Shown in pieces: positions 1 to 9,245 of a DNA stretch of 64,000 nt (position 1 is its first letter; each line of letters begins with the position of its first letter). This DNA is from Autumnicola tepida (GTDB lineage Bacteria; Bacteroidota; Bacteroidia; Flavobacteriales; Flavobacteriaceae): NCBI RefSeq assembly GCF_031846485.1, contig NZ_JAVRHQ010000005.1, positions 124,001-188,000 of the forward strand, read 5' to 3'. Below the pieces are notes generated by a model. The model was given only the letters and a program-made list of their open reading frames with translations, searched no databases and was not told the origin of the DNA. Position numbers and translations under genes: made by a program.

Positions 1-589
1 AGGGAGAGCCAAGTTTTGCATAAGAAAAGTACTGGATCGCAGTAAGCATGGTTTCAAACCTGATAAGCTTGTTGAGTATGGAAGATTTGTTCTTAAAATA
101 GCCGCCATATCCAAGAACAATGGATTTTTCGGGGTTGAAGTTTTTAGACATTTCACTAATCCAATTCTTAGATTGCGGGGCACAGTCGGCATCAGTAAAA
201 AGAAGATGTTGATATTTGGCTTTTTTGATACCCAGGGTGAGGGCATACTTTTTATTGGCCCAAAAAGCTTCATTGTTTACCACATCTACAATTTGAATCC
301 GGCCATCAAGTTGCTGATACTTTTCCATCACTTCCAGGGTATTGTCTACGGAAGCGTCATTAATAAGAATGACTTCAAAATGTGGATATTCCTGCTCCAG
401 AATTGCCGGAAGAAAAGTATTGAGATTTTGTGCCTCGTTCTTTGCGCAAATGATAACAGAAACAGGTGCTTCTGTTTTTGGCGAAGAAGCCGTTTGCTGC
501 CGTGCTGAGGCAAAACTGAAAAAAGTAAGAAAGTAAGTAAGGTTAATTGCTGCAAAAAGTACAAATACAGCCAAAAGAATTGTGGTCAT
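1..589 (-). CDS. Family 2 glycosyltransferase, C-terminal part outside window
   Basis: The visible 196 residues run off the left edge. Residues 3-24 form a membrane segment, and a GT2 (GT-A fold) domain begins near residue 42 with VSVIICAKNE. A metal-binding DAD follows at 133-135 in FTDADC. This arrangement, one N-terminal membrane anchor and then a processive-type GT2 domain, is common in Bacteroidota membrane glycosyltransferases; the acceptor cannot be told. The start is fixed because a TGA lies directly before the ATG. The gene follows the small membrane protein after 5 bp and is probably cotranscribed with it. An acceptor-side motif such as QxxRW would lie outside the window. Confidence 0.85.
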   Translation of the reverse strand, partial: MTTILLAVFVLFAAINLTYFLTFFSFASARQQTASSPKTEAPVSVIICAKNEAQNLNTFLPAILEQEYPHFEVILINDASVDNTLEVMEKYQQLDGRIQIVDVVNNEAFWANKKYALTLGIKKAKYQHLLFTDADCAPQSKNWISEMSKNFNPEKSIVLGYGGYFKNKSSILNKLIRFETMLTAIQYFSYAKLGSP

Positions 590-594
590 TCAAA

Positions 595-804
595 TTAGCT
601 GGCCTTTTTTGCGTCTGAAGAACAATTTCCAATTTCCTCCGGCATTTTGCCGCAATAGCTACAGGCTTCGCCTTCTTTATTTAAAAATGGGTTCTGGCTC
701 GCGCAGGTTCCTGCAAATTTGCCATCTTTCTTTCCCCAGATTTTAATTGCGATTCCTGCAAAGGCCAGGGCTATTAATACGAAGCTTATTAAGAATAATT
801 TCAT
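595..804 (-). CDS. Small membrane-anchored protein with four cysteines
   Basis: A 69-residue protein with one hydrophobic N-terminal segment (about residues 1-22), a basic stretch KIWGKK, and a short tail with cysteines at 34, 48, 51 and 61, including a CSYC pair. The cysteine spacing suggests metal binding or a disulfide, but this is inference; I do not recognise a named family. Small proteins of this form occur beside glycosyltransferase genes in flavobacteria as far as I recall. It lies 5 bp upstream of the GT2 gene and has its own promoter-like TATTTTTG box upstream, so it probably leads a two-gene operon. Confidence 0.7.
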   Translation of the reverse strand: MKLFLISFVLIALAFAGIAIKIWGKKDGKFAGTCASQNPFLNKEGEACSYCGKMPEEIGNCSSDAKKAS

Positions 805-822
805 GTCTCTGTTTTGTGTTTA

Positions 823-830
823 CAAAAATA
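823..830 (-). promoter_or_regulatory. Putative -7 box for the small membrane protein gene
   Basis: On the minus strand the bases read TATTTTTG, a match to the Bacteroidota -7 consensus TAnnTTTG, 18 bp before the ATG at 804. No good TTTG -33 element was found. Confidence 0.5.
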
Positions 831-940
831 AGAATAAAAATACCTTTGGGGAAACAAGGTAATAGAATATGATAATCTTTGTATTATTTAACGCAATTTT
901 TGAACTAAATTCGCAGGTAAGCCTGCTAAAGCTCCGGTTT

Positions 941-1954
941 CTAGAAGATATTTACTTCTGGCTCGAGTTCCACACCAAATTTTTCCTTTACCTCCTGCTG
1001 AATCTTTTGTGATAATTGTAAAATTTCCCTTCCCGTAGCATTACCATAATTAACAAGAACCAGCGCCTGGTTTTTATGTACCCCGGCATCTCCTTCGCGG
1101 TAGCCTTTTAAACCTGCTTTTTCAATAAGCCAGCCTGCCGGAATTTTAATTTTTCCCGGATCAACCGGGTAAGACGGAATTTCCGGGAATTCCTTTTGAA
1201 GCCGGGTAAATTCTTCCTGGTCAATCACCGGATTCTTAAAAAAACTCCCGCTGTTCCCCAGCAGCTTTGGATCGGGCAATTTTTCCTGCCGGATAGCAAT
1301 CACCGCGTCTGAAATGTCTTTTATTTTGGCGGAAAGGATCTTTTTTTGATCGAGGGCATTTTTTATAGCGCCATAACTGGTGCGCAGGATATGCTCATTT
1401 CTGGTTAGCCTGAACGTCACGCTGGTAATAATAAATTGTCCTTTTAAAGAAGTTTTGAAGATGGAATTCCGGTAGTCGAATTCGGTTTCTGCCTTGCTAA
1501 AACTGCGCTTTTCCAACGTTTGGATGTTTACTGCTTCGCATTCCTCAAAAACATCTTTTAATTCCACCCCATAGGCCCCGATGTTCTGGATTGGGGCAGT
1601 ACCCACATTTCCCGGAATAAGTGACAAATTTTCCAGACCGCCCAGTTCCTGTTTTAATGTCCACAGTACAAATTGGTGCCAGTTTTCACCTGCGCAAGCC
1701 TTTACCAAAACCTCGTTGCCGGTTTCAGAAATAATTTTCCTGCCCTTCAGGTTTATGTGAAGAACGGTTTTGTTTACATCTGTTGTAAGCAACATATTGC
1801 TGCCGCCGCCCAGGATAAACAATTCTTCGGCATAAGTCTGCTTCAACACCTCTTTTAATTCTTCAACAGTATCTACAGATATAAATTTTTTCGCTTTTAC
1901 ATCTATTCCAAAAGTGTTGAATTCTTTTAAAGAAGCATTTTGCGCAACCCGCAT
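941..1954 (-). CDS. murB: UDP-N-acetylenolpyruvoylglucosamine reductase MurB
   Basis: MurB reduces UDP-GlcNAc-enolpyruvate to UDP-MurNAc with NADPH and FAD, the second committed step of cytoplasmic peptidoglycan precursor synthesis. The 337 residues match the type I (E. coli-like) length. FAD-binding GGGSN is at 49-53, YRNS at 161-164 places the conserved Arg162, GSFFKNP begins at 236 with the proton-donating Ser237, and LEPEV near the C terminus carries the catalytic Glu (about 333). It starts 1 bp after the stop of the upstream aminotransferase gene, so translation is probably coupled. Confidence 0.95.
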   Translation of the reverse strand: MRVAQNASLKEFNTFGIDVKAKKFISVDTVEELKEVLKQTYAEELFILGGGSNMLLTTDVNKTVLHINLKGRKIISETGNEVLVKACAGENWHQFVLWTLKQELGGLENLSLIPGNVGTAPIQNIGAYGVELKDVFEECEAVNIQTLEKRSFSKAETEFDYRNSIFKTSLKGQFIITSVTFRLTRNEHILRTSYGAIKNALDQKKILSAKIKDISDAVIAIRQEKLPDPKLLGNSGSFFKNPVIDQEEFTRLQKEFPEIPSYPVDPGKIKIPAGWLIEKAGLKGYREGDAGVHKNQALVLVNYGNATGREILQLSQKIQQEVKEKFGVELEPEVNIF

Positions 1955-1955
1955 A

Positions 1956-3149
1956 CTATCGGTTTTTATATTGTTTTAAAGCTTCCTGAAGAATTTCTAT
2001 GGCGCGCTCCAGGTTTTCCTTCTTTAAAACATAGGCAATCCTTACCTGGTTCATTCCTGTATTGGGAGTAGAATAGAAGCCGGCGGCGGGCGCCACCATT
2101 ATCGTTTCATTATTTAACTGAAAGTCCTCCAACAGCCATTTTGCAAAATCTTCGGCATCATCTACAGGTAATTCGGCGATGCAATAAAATGCACCTTTAG
2201 GCTTGGCTACTTTAACGCCTTCAATTTTCTCCAGCCCTTCAACAAGGATATTTCTTCTAAGGGTATATTCTTCAATTACTTCATCAAAATAATCCTGTGG
2301 GGTTTCCAGCGCGGCTTCACTGGCAATTTGCGCAAAGGTGGGAGGGCTAAGCCTGGCCTGTGCAAACTTCATGGCGGCGCTTATCACTTCCTTGTTTTTA
2401 GAAACAAGGCAGCCTATGCGGGCACCGCACATGCTGTAGCGTTTGGAAACCGAATCTACCATAATGGCATGCTGCTCAAGGCCGGGAATGCTCATTATTG
2501 AATAATGCTTCACTCCTTCGTAGGCAAATTCGCGGTAAACTTCATCGGCAACTACAAAAATATCGTGTTTTATTGCCAGGTCTGCAATTTGCTGAATTTC
2601 CTCTTTGGTATAAAGATAACCCGTTGGATTGCCCGGGTTGCACAGAAGAATAGCTTTGGTCTTTTTAGTAATGAGCTTTTCGAATTCTGAAATTGCCGGG
2701 AGCGCGAAATTGTCTTCAAAAGAAGCATGAATCGGCACCACTTTCACGCCTGAAGCGGTGGCAAAACCATTGTAATTAGCGTAAAAAGGTTCAGGAATAA
2801 TTACTTCGTCCCCGGGATCTGTTATGCTGCCCATGGTAAAAAGTAAAGCTTCTGAACCACCGGTGGTAATTATAATCTCATCGCTGTTTACAGGAATGTT
2901 ATGCTTGCTGTAATACGCGGCAAGCTTCTCCCGGTAACTCTGGAATCCTGCGGAATGGCTGTAAGATAATATCTCCAGGTCACTATTTTTAACAGCGTTC
3001 AAGGCAACTTCCGGAGTTTTAATATCGGGTTGTCCAATGTTTAGCTGATATATTGTTTTTCCCTTTGCTATAGCTGCTTCCGCGTAAGGAACCAGTTTAC
3101 GGATTGGAGATTCAGGCATTTGGAGGCCTTTTTGAGATATACTAGGCAT
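1956..3149 (-). CDS. Class I/II aminotransferase (aspartate aminotransferase type)
   Basis: A 397-residue fold-type I, PLP-dependent aminotransferase. NPGNPTG at 171-177, DEVYREF near 202 and SVSKRYSMCGARIG with the PLP-binding Lys236 are the usual landmarks; Arg244 should bind the substrate carboxylate. The most likely substrate is aspartate with 2-oxoglutarate, but aromatic amino acids or LL-diaminopimelate-type substrates cannot be ruled out from sequence. It is first in an operon with murB (1-bp gap) and is preceded by a good promoter-like sequence. Confidence 0.88.
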   Translation of the reverse strand: MPSISQKGLQMPESPIRKLVPYAEAAIAKGKTIYQLNIGQPDIKTPEVALNAVKNSDLEILSYSHSAGFQSYREKLAAYYSKHNIPVNSDEIIITTGGSEALLFTMGSITDPGDEVIIPEPFYANYNGFATASGVKVVPIHASFEDNFALPAISEFEKLITKKTKAILLCNPGNPTGYLYTKEEIQQIADLAIKHDIFVVADEVYREFAYEGVKHYSIMSIPGLEQHAIMVDSVSKRYSMCGARIGCLVSKNKEVISAAMKFAQARLSPPTFAQIASEAALETPQDYFDEVIEEYTLRRNILVEGLEKIEGVKVAKPKGAFYCIAELPVDDAEDFAKWLLEDFQLNNETIMVAPAAGFYSTPNTGMNQVRIAYVLKKENLERAIEILQEALKQYKNR

Positions 3150-3180
3150 AATGGTTTCAATTAATTGAAATGCAAAAGTG

Positions 3181-3211
3181 CAAAAATAATAGAAGAATAA
3201 TAAGTTCTAAA
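3181..3211 (-). promoter_or_regulatory. Putative promoter of the aminotransferase-murB operon
   Basis: Minus strand TTTA, 19 bp, then TATTTTTG (3181-3188), close to the Bacteroidota TTTG-N19-TAnnTTTG pattern. It would give an mRNA leader of about 25-30 nt before the ATG at 3149. Confidence 0.55.
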
Positions 3212-3258
3212 CTTAATAAATAGGAGGGCGGTTTTAGTTCTCCAGCGCAAGCCAACAA

Positions 3259-3286
3259 AAAACCTCCCGGGTTATCAGGAGGTTTT
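3259..3286 (-). terminator. Rho-independent terminator after the DUF1573 gene
   Basis: Nine-bp inverted repeat AAAACCTCC / GGAGGTTTT with a 10-nt loop, followed on the minus strand by further T residues. It lies 26 bp past the stop of the DUF1573 gene and before the aminotransferase promoter. Confidence 0.75.
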
Positions 3287-3311
3287 CTAAAAATTATAAA
3301 GTGTAATGGAT

Positions 3312-3698
3312 TTAGCTTTCAGAGCCCTCATCTTCCACTACAGTGCCTTTTATTTTCAAAGCTTTGGTAGGTTCTTCAGTATTAGAATAAACAGTTACTG
3401 TTTTCCTGATCGGCCCAACCCGTTTGGTGTCGTATTTTACTTCAATTTTTCCTGTTTCGCCAGGTAAAATGGGGTTTCCTGGTTTTTTGGGAATGGTACA
3501 GCCACAACTGGATTTTACGTCTTCAATAACAAGGGGCTCATCCCCGGTGTTCGTGAATTCGAAAACGCGAACGCCGTCACTTCCTCTTTTTATTGTGCCA
3601 TAATCAATGGTTTCAGACTTGAACTCCATCTTAGCCTGGGCCGAGGCAGTGCCTATTCCGGCTAGGATAAATACGGCAATCATTATTAAATTTTTCAT
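3312..3698 (-). CDS. Secreted DUF1573 domain protein
   Basis: A 128-residue protein with a cleavable signal peptide (residues 1-20, ending AQA) and one DUF1573 domain, an immunoglobulin-like/ASPM-type fold. The family hallmark SSCGCTIP is at 63-70, after FEFTNTGDEPLVI. DUF1573 proteins are very common in Bacteroidota envelopes, usually in several copies; the function is not established. It is monocistronic, with its own promoter-like sequence and a terminator, and is divergent from valS. The acidic tail EDEGSES is not part of the domain. Confidence 0.88.
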   Translation of the reverse strand: MKNLIMIAVFILAGIGTASAQAKMEFKSETIDYGTIKRGSDGVRVFEFTNTGDEPLVIEDVKSSCGCTIPKKPGNPILPGETGKIEVKYDTKRVGPIRKTVTVYSNTEEPTKALKIKGTVVEDEGSES

Positions 3699-3723
3699 AA
3701 TTAATTGGTTTAAATAGATCTTG

Positions 3724-3755
3724 TAAAGATACTCCGAATTGAAAAATAGACCAAA
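3724..3755 (-). promoter_or_regulatory. Putative promoter of the DUF1573 gene
   Basis: Minus strand TTTG, 20 bp, TATCTTTA (3724-3731). The last base of the -7 box differs from the consensus G. It is 26 bp before the ATG. Confidence 0.45.
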
Positions 3756-3797
3756 TTATAATCAATTCAACTTCTTTTAAAATCCTTTAGTTATAAT

Positions 3798-3805
3798 TAC
3801 TTTTG
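3798..3805 (+). promoter_or_regulatory. Putative -7 box for valS
   Basis: TACTTTTG matches TAnnTTTG 28 bp before the valS ATG. A T-rich TTTT stands where the -33 TTTG would be expected. Confidence 0.5.
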
Positions 3806-3833
3806 CCTTTATTTTCAAAAATCAGACCAAGAT

Positions 3834-6464
3834 ATGGCAATTGCTTCCCAATACAACGCAAAACAAGTAGAAGACAAGTGGTACAAATACTGGATGGAAA
3901 ATGGCTATTTTCATTCTGAAGTAGACGAGCGGGAGCCTTATACTATTGTGATTCCGCCGCCAAACGTAACCGGTGTTTTGCACATGGGGCATATGCTTAA
4001 CAATACTATACAGGATGTGCTGGTAAGAAGGGCACGGCTTAAAGGTTACAATGCCTGTTGGGTTCCGGGAACCGATCACGCTTCTATCGCTACCGAAGCG
4101 AAAGTGGTTGCAAAACTTAAAGCTGAAGGAATTAATAAAAATGACCTTAGCCGTGAGGAATTTCTACAGCATGCCTGGGAATGGACGCATAAACATGGCG
4201 GTATAATCCTGGAACAACTTAAAAAACTTGGTGCTTCCTGCGACTGGGAGCGAACCAAATTTACCATGGATGAAGATATGTCTGCTTCCGTGATTAAAGT
4301 CTTTATTGATTTATATGAAAAAGGGCTTATTTACCGTGGCTACCGTATGGTAAACTGGGATCCTGAGGCCAAAACCACGCTTTCTGATGAAGAGGTGATT
4401 TACCAGGAAAAGCAGGGGAATCTTTATTACCTGAACTACAAAATTGAAGGAAGCGAAGATTCGCTAACCATTGCTACCACCAGGCCGGAGACTATATTAG
4501 GAGATACCGCTATTTGTATAAATCCTAATGATGAACGTTTTACGCATCTAAAAGGTAAAAAGGCAATTGTACCAATCAACAACCGCGTAATTCCTGTTAT
4601 TGAAGATGAATATGTAGATGTGGAATTTGGTACGGGTTGTTTGAAAGTGACCCCGGCTCATGATGAAAATGATAAAATGCTGGGGGATAAGCACAACCTG
4701 GAGGTGATCGATATTTTTAACGATGACGCCACGCTTAATTCCTACGGACTGCATTATGAGGGAGAAGACAGGTTTGTGGTTCGCAAGGAAATTACCAAAG
4801 AACTGGAAGAGCTAGGGGTATTACAGAAAATTGAAGAGCATACTAACAAAGTAGGGACCAGTGAGCGTACCGGGGCGGTGATTGAACCAAAACTCAGCGA
4901 CCAGTGGTTTCTTAAAATGAAAGATCTGGCTCAACCAGCTATAAAAGCTGTGGTTGGCGACGATATTAACCTGGTTCCAGACAAATTCCTGAATACCTAT
5001 AAGCACTGGATGGAAAACGTGAGGGACTGGAATGTTTCCCGTCAGCTTTGGTGGGGGCACCAGATCCCCGCATATTTTTATGGTGATGGGAAAGAAGAAT
5101 TTGTAGTGGCCGAGACTTTGGAAGCTGCGTTGGAAAAAGCGAAAGAAAAGACAGGCAATCAAAGATTGCAAATTTCAGACCTTACTCAGGATAAAGACGC
5201 GCTGGATACCTGGTTTTCTTCATGGCTATGGCCAATGAGTGTTTTTAACGGAATCCTGGAACCGGAAAATAAGGAAATTCAATATTATTACCCTACCAAC
5301 GATCTTGTGACAGCACCGGAAATCCTCTTTTTCTGGGTGGCCCGTATGATCATGGCAGGTTATGAATACCGCGGCGAGCGTCCCTTTAAAAATGTTTACT
5401 TAACCGGAATTGTTAGGGATAAGCAACGCCGGAAAATGTCTAAATCTCTTGGGAATTCTCCAGATCCTCTTGGTTTAATTGAACAATATGGCGCAGATGG
5501 TGTAAGAGTGGGAATGCTTCTAAGTTCGCCGGCAGGGAACGATCTGATGTTTGATGAAGATCTTTGTAAGCAGGGAAGCGCCTTTACCAATAAAATCTGG
5601 AATGCCTTCAGGCTTGTGAAGGGTTGGGAGGTTTCTGAAGAAAAGGAGCAGCCGGAGACAGCGAAAATTGCCATTAAATGGTACCGGGCGAAATTTCAGA
5701 AGACGCTTCAGGAAATCGAAGATCATTTTTCCAGGTACAGGATTAGCGATGCCCTTATGGCGACCTATAAACTGGTTTGGGACGATTACTGTTCCTGGTT
5801 CCTGGAAATGGTAAAACCTGGATTTGGAGAGCCTGTAGATGGAGAAACTTTTAAAGAAGTTATTGCCATTTTGGAAGATAATCTTAAAATTTTACATCCT
5901 TTTATTCCTTTCGCTTCGGAAGAAATCTGGCAGGAAATTACTGGAAGAACTCCTGCAGAGGCTTTAATAATTGCAGAATGGCCGGAATTGGAATCTTTTG
6001 ATGAAGGTATTATTTCTGAATTTGCAGTGGCTTCTGAAGTTGTTACAGGAATAAGGAAAATAAGGAAGGAGAAAAATATTTCATTTAAAAATGAAGTGGA
6101 ATTCAAAGTTTTAAATAATGAAAGAACTTCAACTTATTTTGATCCCGTAATAATTAAAATGGGTAATCTTTCTGCCTTGGAATATGTAGAAAAACAGGTG
6201 GAAGGAGCACTTTCTTTCCGCGTAAAATCCAACGATTATTTTATCCCGGTGACCGGCGCCATAGATGTGGAGGCTGAAATTAAAAAACTGGAAGAGGAAT
6301 TGAATTATACTGAAGGTTTCCTGAAATCTGTAGATAAAAAGCTTTCCAATGAGCGTTTTGTAAACAACGCGCCAGAAAAAGTAGTGGCTGTGGAAAAAGC
6401 GAAGAAAGCCGACGCAGAAGCCAAAATAGAGGCCTTAAAAGCCAGTCTGGCCAGTTTAAAGTAA
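3834..6464 (+). CDS. valS: Valyl-tRNA synthetase
   Basis: Class I aminoacyl-tRNA synthetase that charges tRNA-Val in the cytoplasm. The 876 residues match the bacterial length. The HIGH-class signature is HMGH at 50-53 and KMSKS is at 534-538; PPPNVTG at 41-47 is the ValRS form. The editing (CP1) domain contains TTRPET near 215 and GTDHAS near 80. DWNVSRQLWWG, typical of ValRS/IleRS, is present. The C-terminal about 65 residues form the tRNA-binding coiled coil (VDVEAEIKKLEEEL onward). The gene stands alone, divergent from the DUF1573 gene. Confidence 0.97.
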   Translation: MAIASQYNAKQVEDKWYKYWMENGYFHSEVDEREPYTIVIPPPNVTGVLHMGHMLNNTIQDVLVRRARLKGYNACWVPGTDHASIATEAKVVAKLKAEGINKNDLSREEFLQHAWEWTHKHGGIILEQLKKLGASCDWERTKFTMDEDMSASVIKVFIDLYEKGLIYRGYRMVNWDPEAKTTLSDEEVIYQEKQGNLYYLNYKIEGSEDSLTIATTRPETILGDTAICINPNDERFTHLKGKKAIVPINNRVIPVIEDEYVDVEFGTGCLKVTPAHDENDKMLGDKHNLEVIDIFNDDATLNSYGLHYEGEDRFVVRKEITKELEELGVLQKIEEHTNKVGTSERTGAVIEPKLSDQWFLKMKDLAQPAIKAVVGDDINLVPDKFLNTYKHWMENVRDWNVSRQLWWGHQIPAYFYGDGKEEFVVAETLEAALEKAKEKTGNQRLQISDLTQDKDALDTWFSSWLWPMSVFNGILEPENKEIQYYYPTNDLVTAPEILFFWVARMIMAGYEYRGERPFKNVYLTGIVRDKQRRKMSKSLGNSPDPLGLIEQYGADGVRVGMLLSSPAGNDLMFDEDLCKQGSAFTNKIWNAFRLVKGWEVSEEKEQPETAKIAIKWYRAKFQKTLQEIEDHFSRYRISDALMATYKLVWDDYCSWFLEMVKPGFGEPVDGETFKEVIAILEDNLKILHPFIPFASEEIWQEITGRTPAEALIIAEWPELESFDEGIISEFAVASEVVTGIRKIRKEKNISFKNEVEFKVLNNERTSTYFDPVIIKMGNLSALEYVEKQVEGALSFRVKSNDYFIPVTGAIDVEAEIKKLEEELNYTEGFLKSVDKKLSNERFVNNAPEKVVAVEKAKKADAEAKIEALKASLASLK

Positions 6465-6550
6465 AGTTTGTTGTGTAGTTCCTTAGCGCTGTAATTTTTT
6501 GTTGAGAAATCCCGGTTTTTAAAATATTCAAAAATCTTTACCTTGTACTT

Positions 6551-7396
6551 ATGTCGCAATTACCTGGTAAAGGAAATCGGAAAAGGTTTATCAGATACCT
6601 TCCCATTTATGGCTGTATCTCTACAGGGGTCATTTATGTGGCCGTGGGAGTAATTGCTATTCTTTCGCTTTTAAGGATTAAACAGGGAGGTGCAAGCGAA
6701 AATAGTTTCCTGCTCTCTTTAAGTAACTACACCTTCGGGAATGTTCTGGTATTTTTAATCCTGTTAGGAATGCTAAGCTATTTTGCATGGCGGATATATG
6801 AAAGTGTTAAAGATCCTTACAAATATGGTAGTAACTGGAGAGGACTAGGGCACAGGGCCGGGATTTGCCTGAGTTCATTAGCTGATGGTTTAATAGCTTA
6901 TTCTGCCTTTATGGTTTTGCTGGGCCTGAGTGAATTTGAAGAAACCGGCAGGCCTGAACAACAGCGGGAAATGATTGGCGGGATGCTTCATAAAAACTGG
7001 GGAGAGTGGCTGGTAATTAGTCTTGGGATCGTTATAATGGGAACTGCGCTGGTGCAGTTATTTTATGGAATGACGAGGGGCTACAGGGAACGCCTGGATA
7101 TTGCCCGCTATAGAAAGGAGTGGAAAAAGCTGATATTTCTCCTGGCAAAAATTGGTTATTTATGCCGCGGTATTATTTTGGGGATCATCGGTTTCTTTTT
7201 TATAAAAGCCGGATTTACAGATAATGAACAGTATGTGGTAAATACAGATAAAGCTTTTAATTTTATAGGGGACCACTGGGGGAAACTGCCTTTTGCACTG
7301 GTGGCTGTTGGTACAGTATGCTACGGGCTTTTTATGTTTGCAATGGGCTTTACCTACGATGTGGATAACGACCCTACAGATCCCGGTTTCGGCTAA
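6551..7396 (+). CDS. DUF1206 integral membrane protein
   Basis: A 281-residue membrane protein with about six hydrophobic segments in three pairs, around residues 12-37, 55-75, 97-118, 146-170, 196-220 and 243-265. Each pair starts with a Gly-rich motif of the kind GxxxxGVIYVAVG, as in the threefold repeat of DUF1206. The function of the family is unknown. The loops hold DPYKYGSNWRGLGHRAG. It is convergent with the acyl-CoA-binding protein gene and 86 bp downstream of valS, so it may be read with valS or from its own promoter. Confidence 0.8.
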   Translation: MSQLPGKGNRKRFIRYLPIYGCISTGVIYVAVGVIAILSLLRIKQGGASENSFLLSLSNYTFGNVLVFLILLGMLSYFAWRIYESVKDPYKYGSNWRGLGHRAGICLSSLADGLIAYSAFMVLLGLSEFEETGRPEQQREMIGGMLHKNWGEWLVISLGIVIMGTALVQLFYGMTRGYRERLDIARYRKEWKKLIFLLAKIGYLCRGIILGIIGFFFIKAGFTDNEQYVVNTDKAFNFIGDHWGKLPFALVAVGTVCYGLFMFAMGFTYDVDNDPTDPGFG

Positions 7397-7512
7397 ATTG
7401 AAGAAAGAAAGCTAACTTCTACATTTAAATTATCTGTTGAAAATAGGAAGATAAAGCTGCCAGGCTTATTTTTTAAATTTCGCGGATTGAGAGCGGGAAC
7501 TTATTGGTTAAA

Positions 7513-7785
7513 CTATTCAATGCTGCCAATATTTTCTTCTACAAGTTCTATGTATTTTTCCTGAGCTTCTTCTTTGCTCAGGTTCTTTACCTGTATAAGC
7601 GCATTTACTTTAAAAGCCGAACGTAGGTCGCCCTCGCTGGTAGGAGGAATATAGAAACCATTTTTTTCTGTAGCACGCTTATAATAAGCATAAAAGTGGA
7701 GCAAAACATCTGGTGGAAATTTTTGCTGTGTTTTGCTGGCCATACGATAGGCCTTTCGGAATTTTGTTTCTAGATCTTCCGGCAT
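7513..7785 (-). CDS. Acyl-CoA-binding protein
   Basis: A 90-residue protein of the ACBP family, a four-helix bundle that binds medium- and long-chain acyl-CoA esters in the cytosol. FYAYYKRATEKNG in the second helix corresponds to the ligand-binding YxxYKQAT signature of the family. It is last in an apparent operon LUD-cdsA-psd-ACBP, 7 bp after psd, which points to a role in delivering acyl groups to phospholipid synthesis. Bacterial ACBPs are scattered, but they are regular in Flavobacteriia next to these genes. Confidence 0.9.
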   Translation of the reverse strand: MPEDLETKFRKAYRMASKTQQKFPPDVLLHFYAYYKRATEKNGFYIPPTSEGDLRSAFKVNALIQVKNLSKEEAQEKYIELVEENIGSIE

Positions 7786-7792
7786 AATTCAA

Positions 7793-8449
7793 TTAATCCT
7801 GTATTTTTCCAATAACACTTAATCCTCCCTTTACCTTTTGATTAAGTGCTACTTCAATTGGAGTGCCTATTGGCATAAAAACGTCTACCCGAGACCCGAA
7901 TTTTATAAATCCGCTGTCGCTTCCCTGGGTAACTTCCTGCCCTTCTTCGGCATAATTCACAATACGCTTGGCCATAGCTCCTGCAATCTGCCTGTAAAGG
8001 ATTTCCCCGGCAACTTCATTTTCCACAACTACCGTAGTGCGTTCATTTTCTTCACTGGATTTTGGATGCCACGCCACCAGAAATTTCCCGGGATGATATT
8101 TGCTGAATTTCACCCTGCCCCCAACAGGATGCCTGGTAACATGTACGTTAATTGGTGACATGAAAATGGAAACCTGCAAGCGCTTATCCTTAAAATATTC
8201 TTTTTCGTAAACTTCTTCAATCACCACAACTTTTCCATCTACCGGTGCTACAATATTGCGGCTGTTAATCTCTGTCCTTCTTGTAGGATTCCGAAAAAAC
8301 TGAATGATCAATAAAAACAAAATAACCGAAAGTACCAGGATGGAAAATTTTATCCAGTAGGTATTTATTAACGTGTAGGTAATGATGTTTATTGCAATTA
8401 GTAAAATTGCAGTAAGCGTCATGATCTTGTAACCTTCTTTATGAAACAT
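7793..8449 (-). CDS. psd: Phosphatidylserine decarboxylase, short type
   Basis: Converts phosphatidylserine to phosphatidylethanolamine at the inner membrane. The 218-residue length fits the short subgroup of phosphatidylserine decarboxylases. Two hydrophobic segments lie at about residues 10-48. The self-cleavage site is in IKFGSRVDVFMP, where Ser186 should become the pyruvoyl group, giving a large beta and a short alpha chain of about 33 residues. HVTRHPVGG near 105 is the conserved His-containing motif. Its start overlaps the end of cdsA by 11 bp, so the two are translationally linked. Confidence 0.93.
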   Translation of the reverse strand: MFHKEGYKIMTLTAILLIAINIITYTLINTYWIKFSILVLSVILFLLIIQFFRNPTRRTEINSRNIVAPVDGKVVVIEEVYEKEYFKDKRLQVSIFMSPINVHVTRHPVGGRVKFSKYHPGKFLVAWHPKSSEENERTTVVVENEVAGEILYRQIAGAMAKRIVNYAEEGQEVTQGSDSGFIKFGSRVDVFMPIGTPIEVALNQKVKGGLSVIGKIQD

Positions 8450-9242
8450 AATCTAGCATGTATAAATAGGCATAAACAAAAGGGCTGGCAAAGATAATGC
8501 TGTCCAGCCTGTCAAAAAGGCCACCATGGCCCGGCATTAATTTTCCGCTGTCTTTAACTCCAGCCTGCCTTTTGAATTTTGACTGTATCAAATCCCCCAG
8601 GGTACCAAAAATACTCAATATTATGGCTAATCCCAACCAGATGGGAAAAGTTAAGAACTGGGTGTAAAAAAAGATAAAGTAGCTGGCAACGCAGCTAAAT
8701 ACAAGTCCGCCCATAAAACCTTCAATAGTTTTGTTGGGAGAGATGCGTTCAAAAAGTTTGCGGCGGCCAAAGTTTTTGCCTACGATAAAGGCAAATGTGT
8801 CGTTGGTCCATATAAGAACAAAAATCCCCACCACCAGTTTTGGAATAAAAACGCCTTCAATAGTAGGTATCAGCGTTAAAAATATAACCGAGGAAATAAG
8901 ATAAAATATAATGATGATGTACTTCTTTTTTTCGAAGACCGGGATTTTGTTCACCACCATTAAATCTTTGACTAAAAACAGGTTTACAAAAATGGTGATA
9001 AGCAGCAGGAGAACGGTGGCGTCCTGGTTAAATTTTAAATAACTGAAAAGGTAAAATAACAGTGCCTGCACCGCGTAAAGAGCATAGCTTTTTAACCTGA
9101 GCAACTTCTGCATTTCGATTAAACATACCAGGCCCAGCAGGTAAAAAAGAGTGATAAAAATAAATTCAGAAGAAAGAATGGAAGCTACCAATATGGAAAT
9201 ATACAGTAATCCCGAGACGGTTCTGATTATAGCTTCCCTCAT
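8439..9242 (-). CDS. cdsA: Phosphatidate cytidylyltransferase
   Basis: Makes CDP-diacylglycerol from phosphatidate and CTP in the inner membrane, supplying phosphatidylserine synthesis and so the Psd encoded next to it. It has 267 residues with about eight membrane segments. The C-terminal CDP-DAG synthase signature is clear: GDLIQSKFKR, then KDSGKLMPGHGG, then FDRLDSI, with the metal-binding Asp residues. It is 3 bp downstream of the LUD gene and overlaps psd by 11 bp. Confidence 0.95.
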   Translation of the reverse strand: MREAIIRTVSGLLYISILVASILSSEFIFITLFYLLGLVCLIEMQKLLRLKSYALYAVQALLFYLFSYLKFNQDATVLLLLITIFVNLFLVKDLMVVNKIPVFEKKKYIIIIFYLISSVIFLTLIPTIEGVFIPKLVVGIFVLIWTNDTFAFIVGKNFGRRKLFERISPNKTIEGFMGGLVFSCVASYFIFFYTQFLTFPIWLGLAIILSIFGTLGDLIQSKFKRQAGVKDSGKLMPGHGGLFDRLDSIIFASPFVYAYLYMLDYVS

Positions 9243-9245
9243 ATA

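Noticed and set aside
173..564. Several reading frames of 60 to 111 codons near the left edge, on both strands
   Set aside because: They lie over the truncated GT2 gene, whose reading frame has a clear domain pattern; the others show none.
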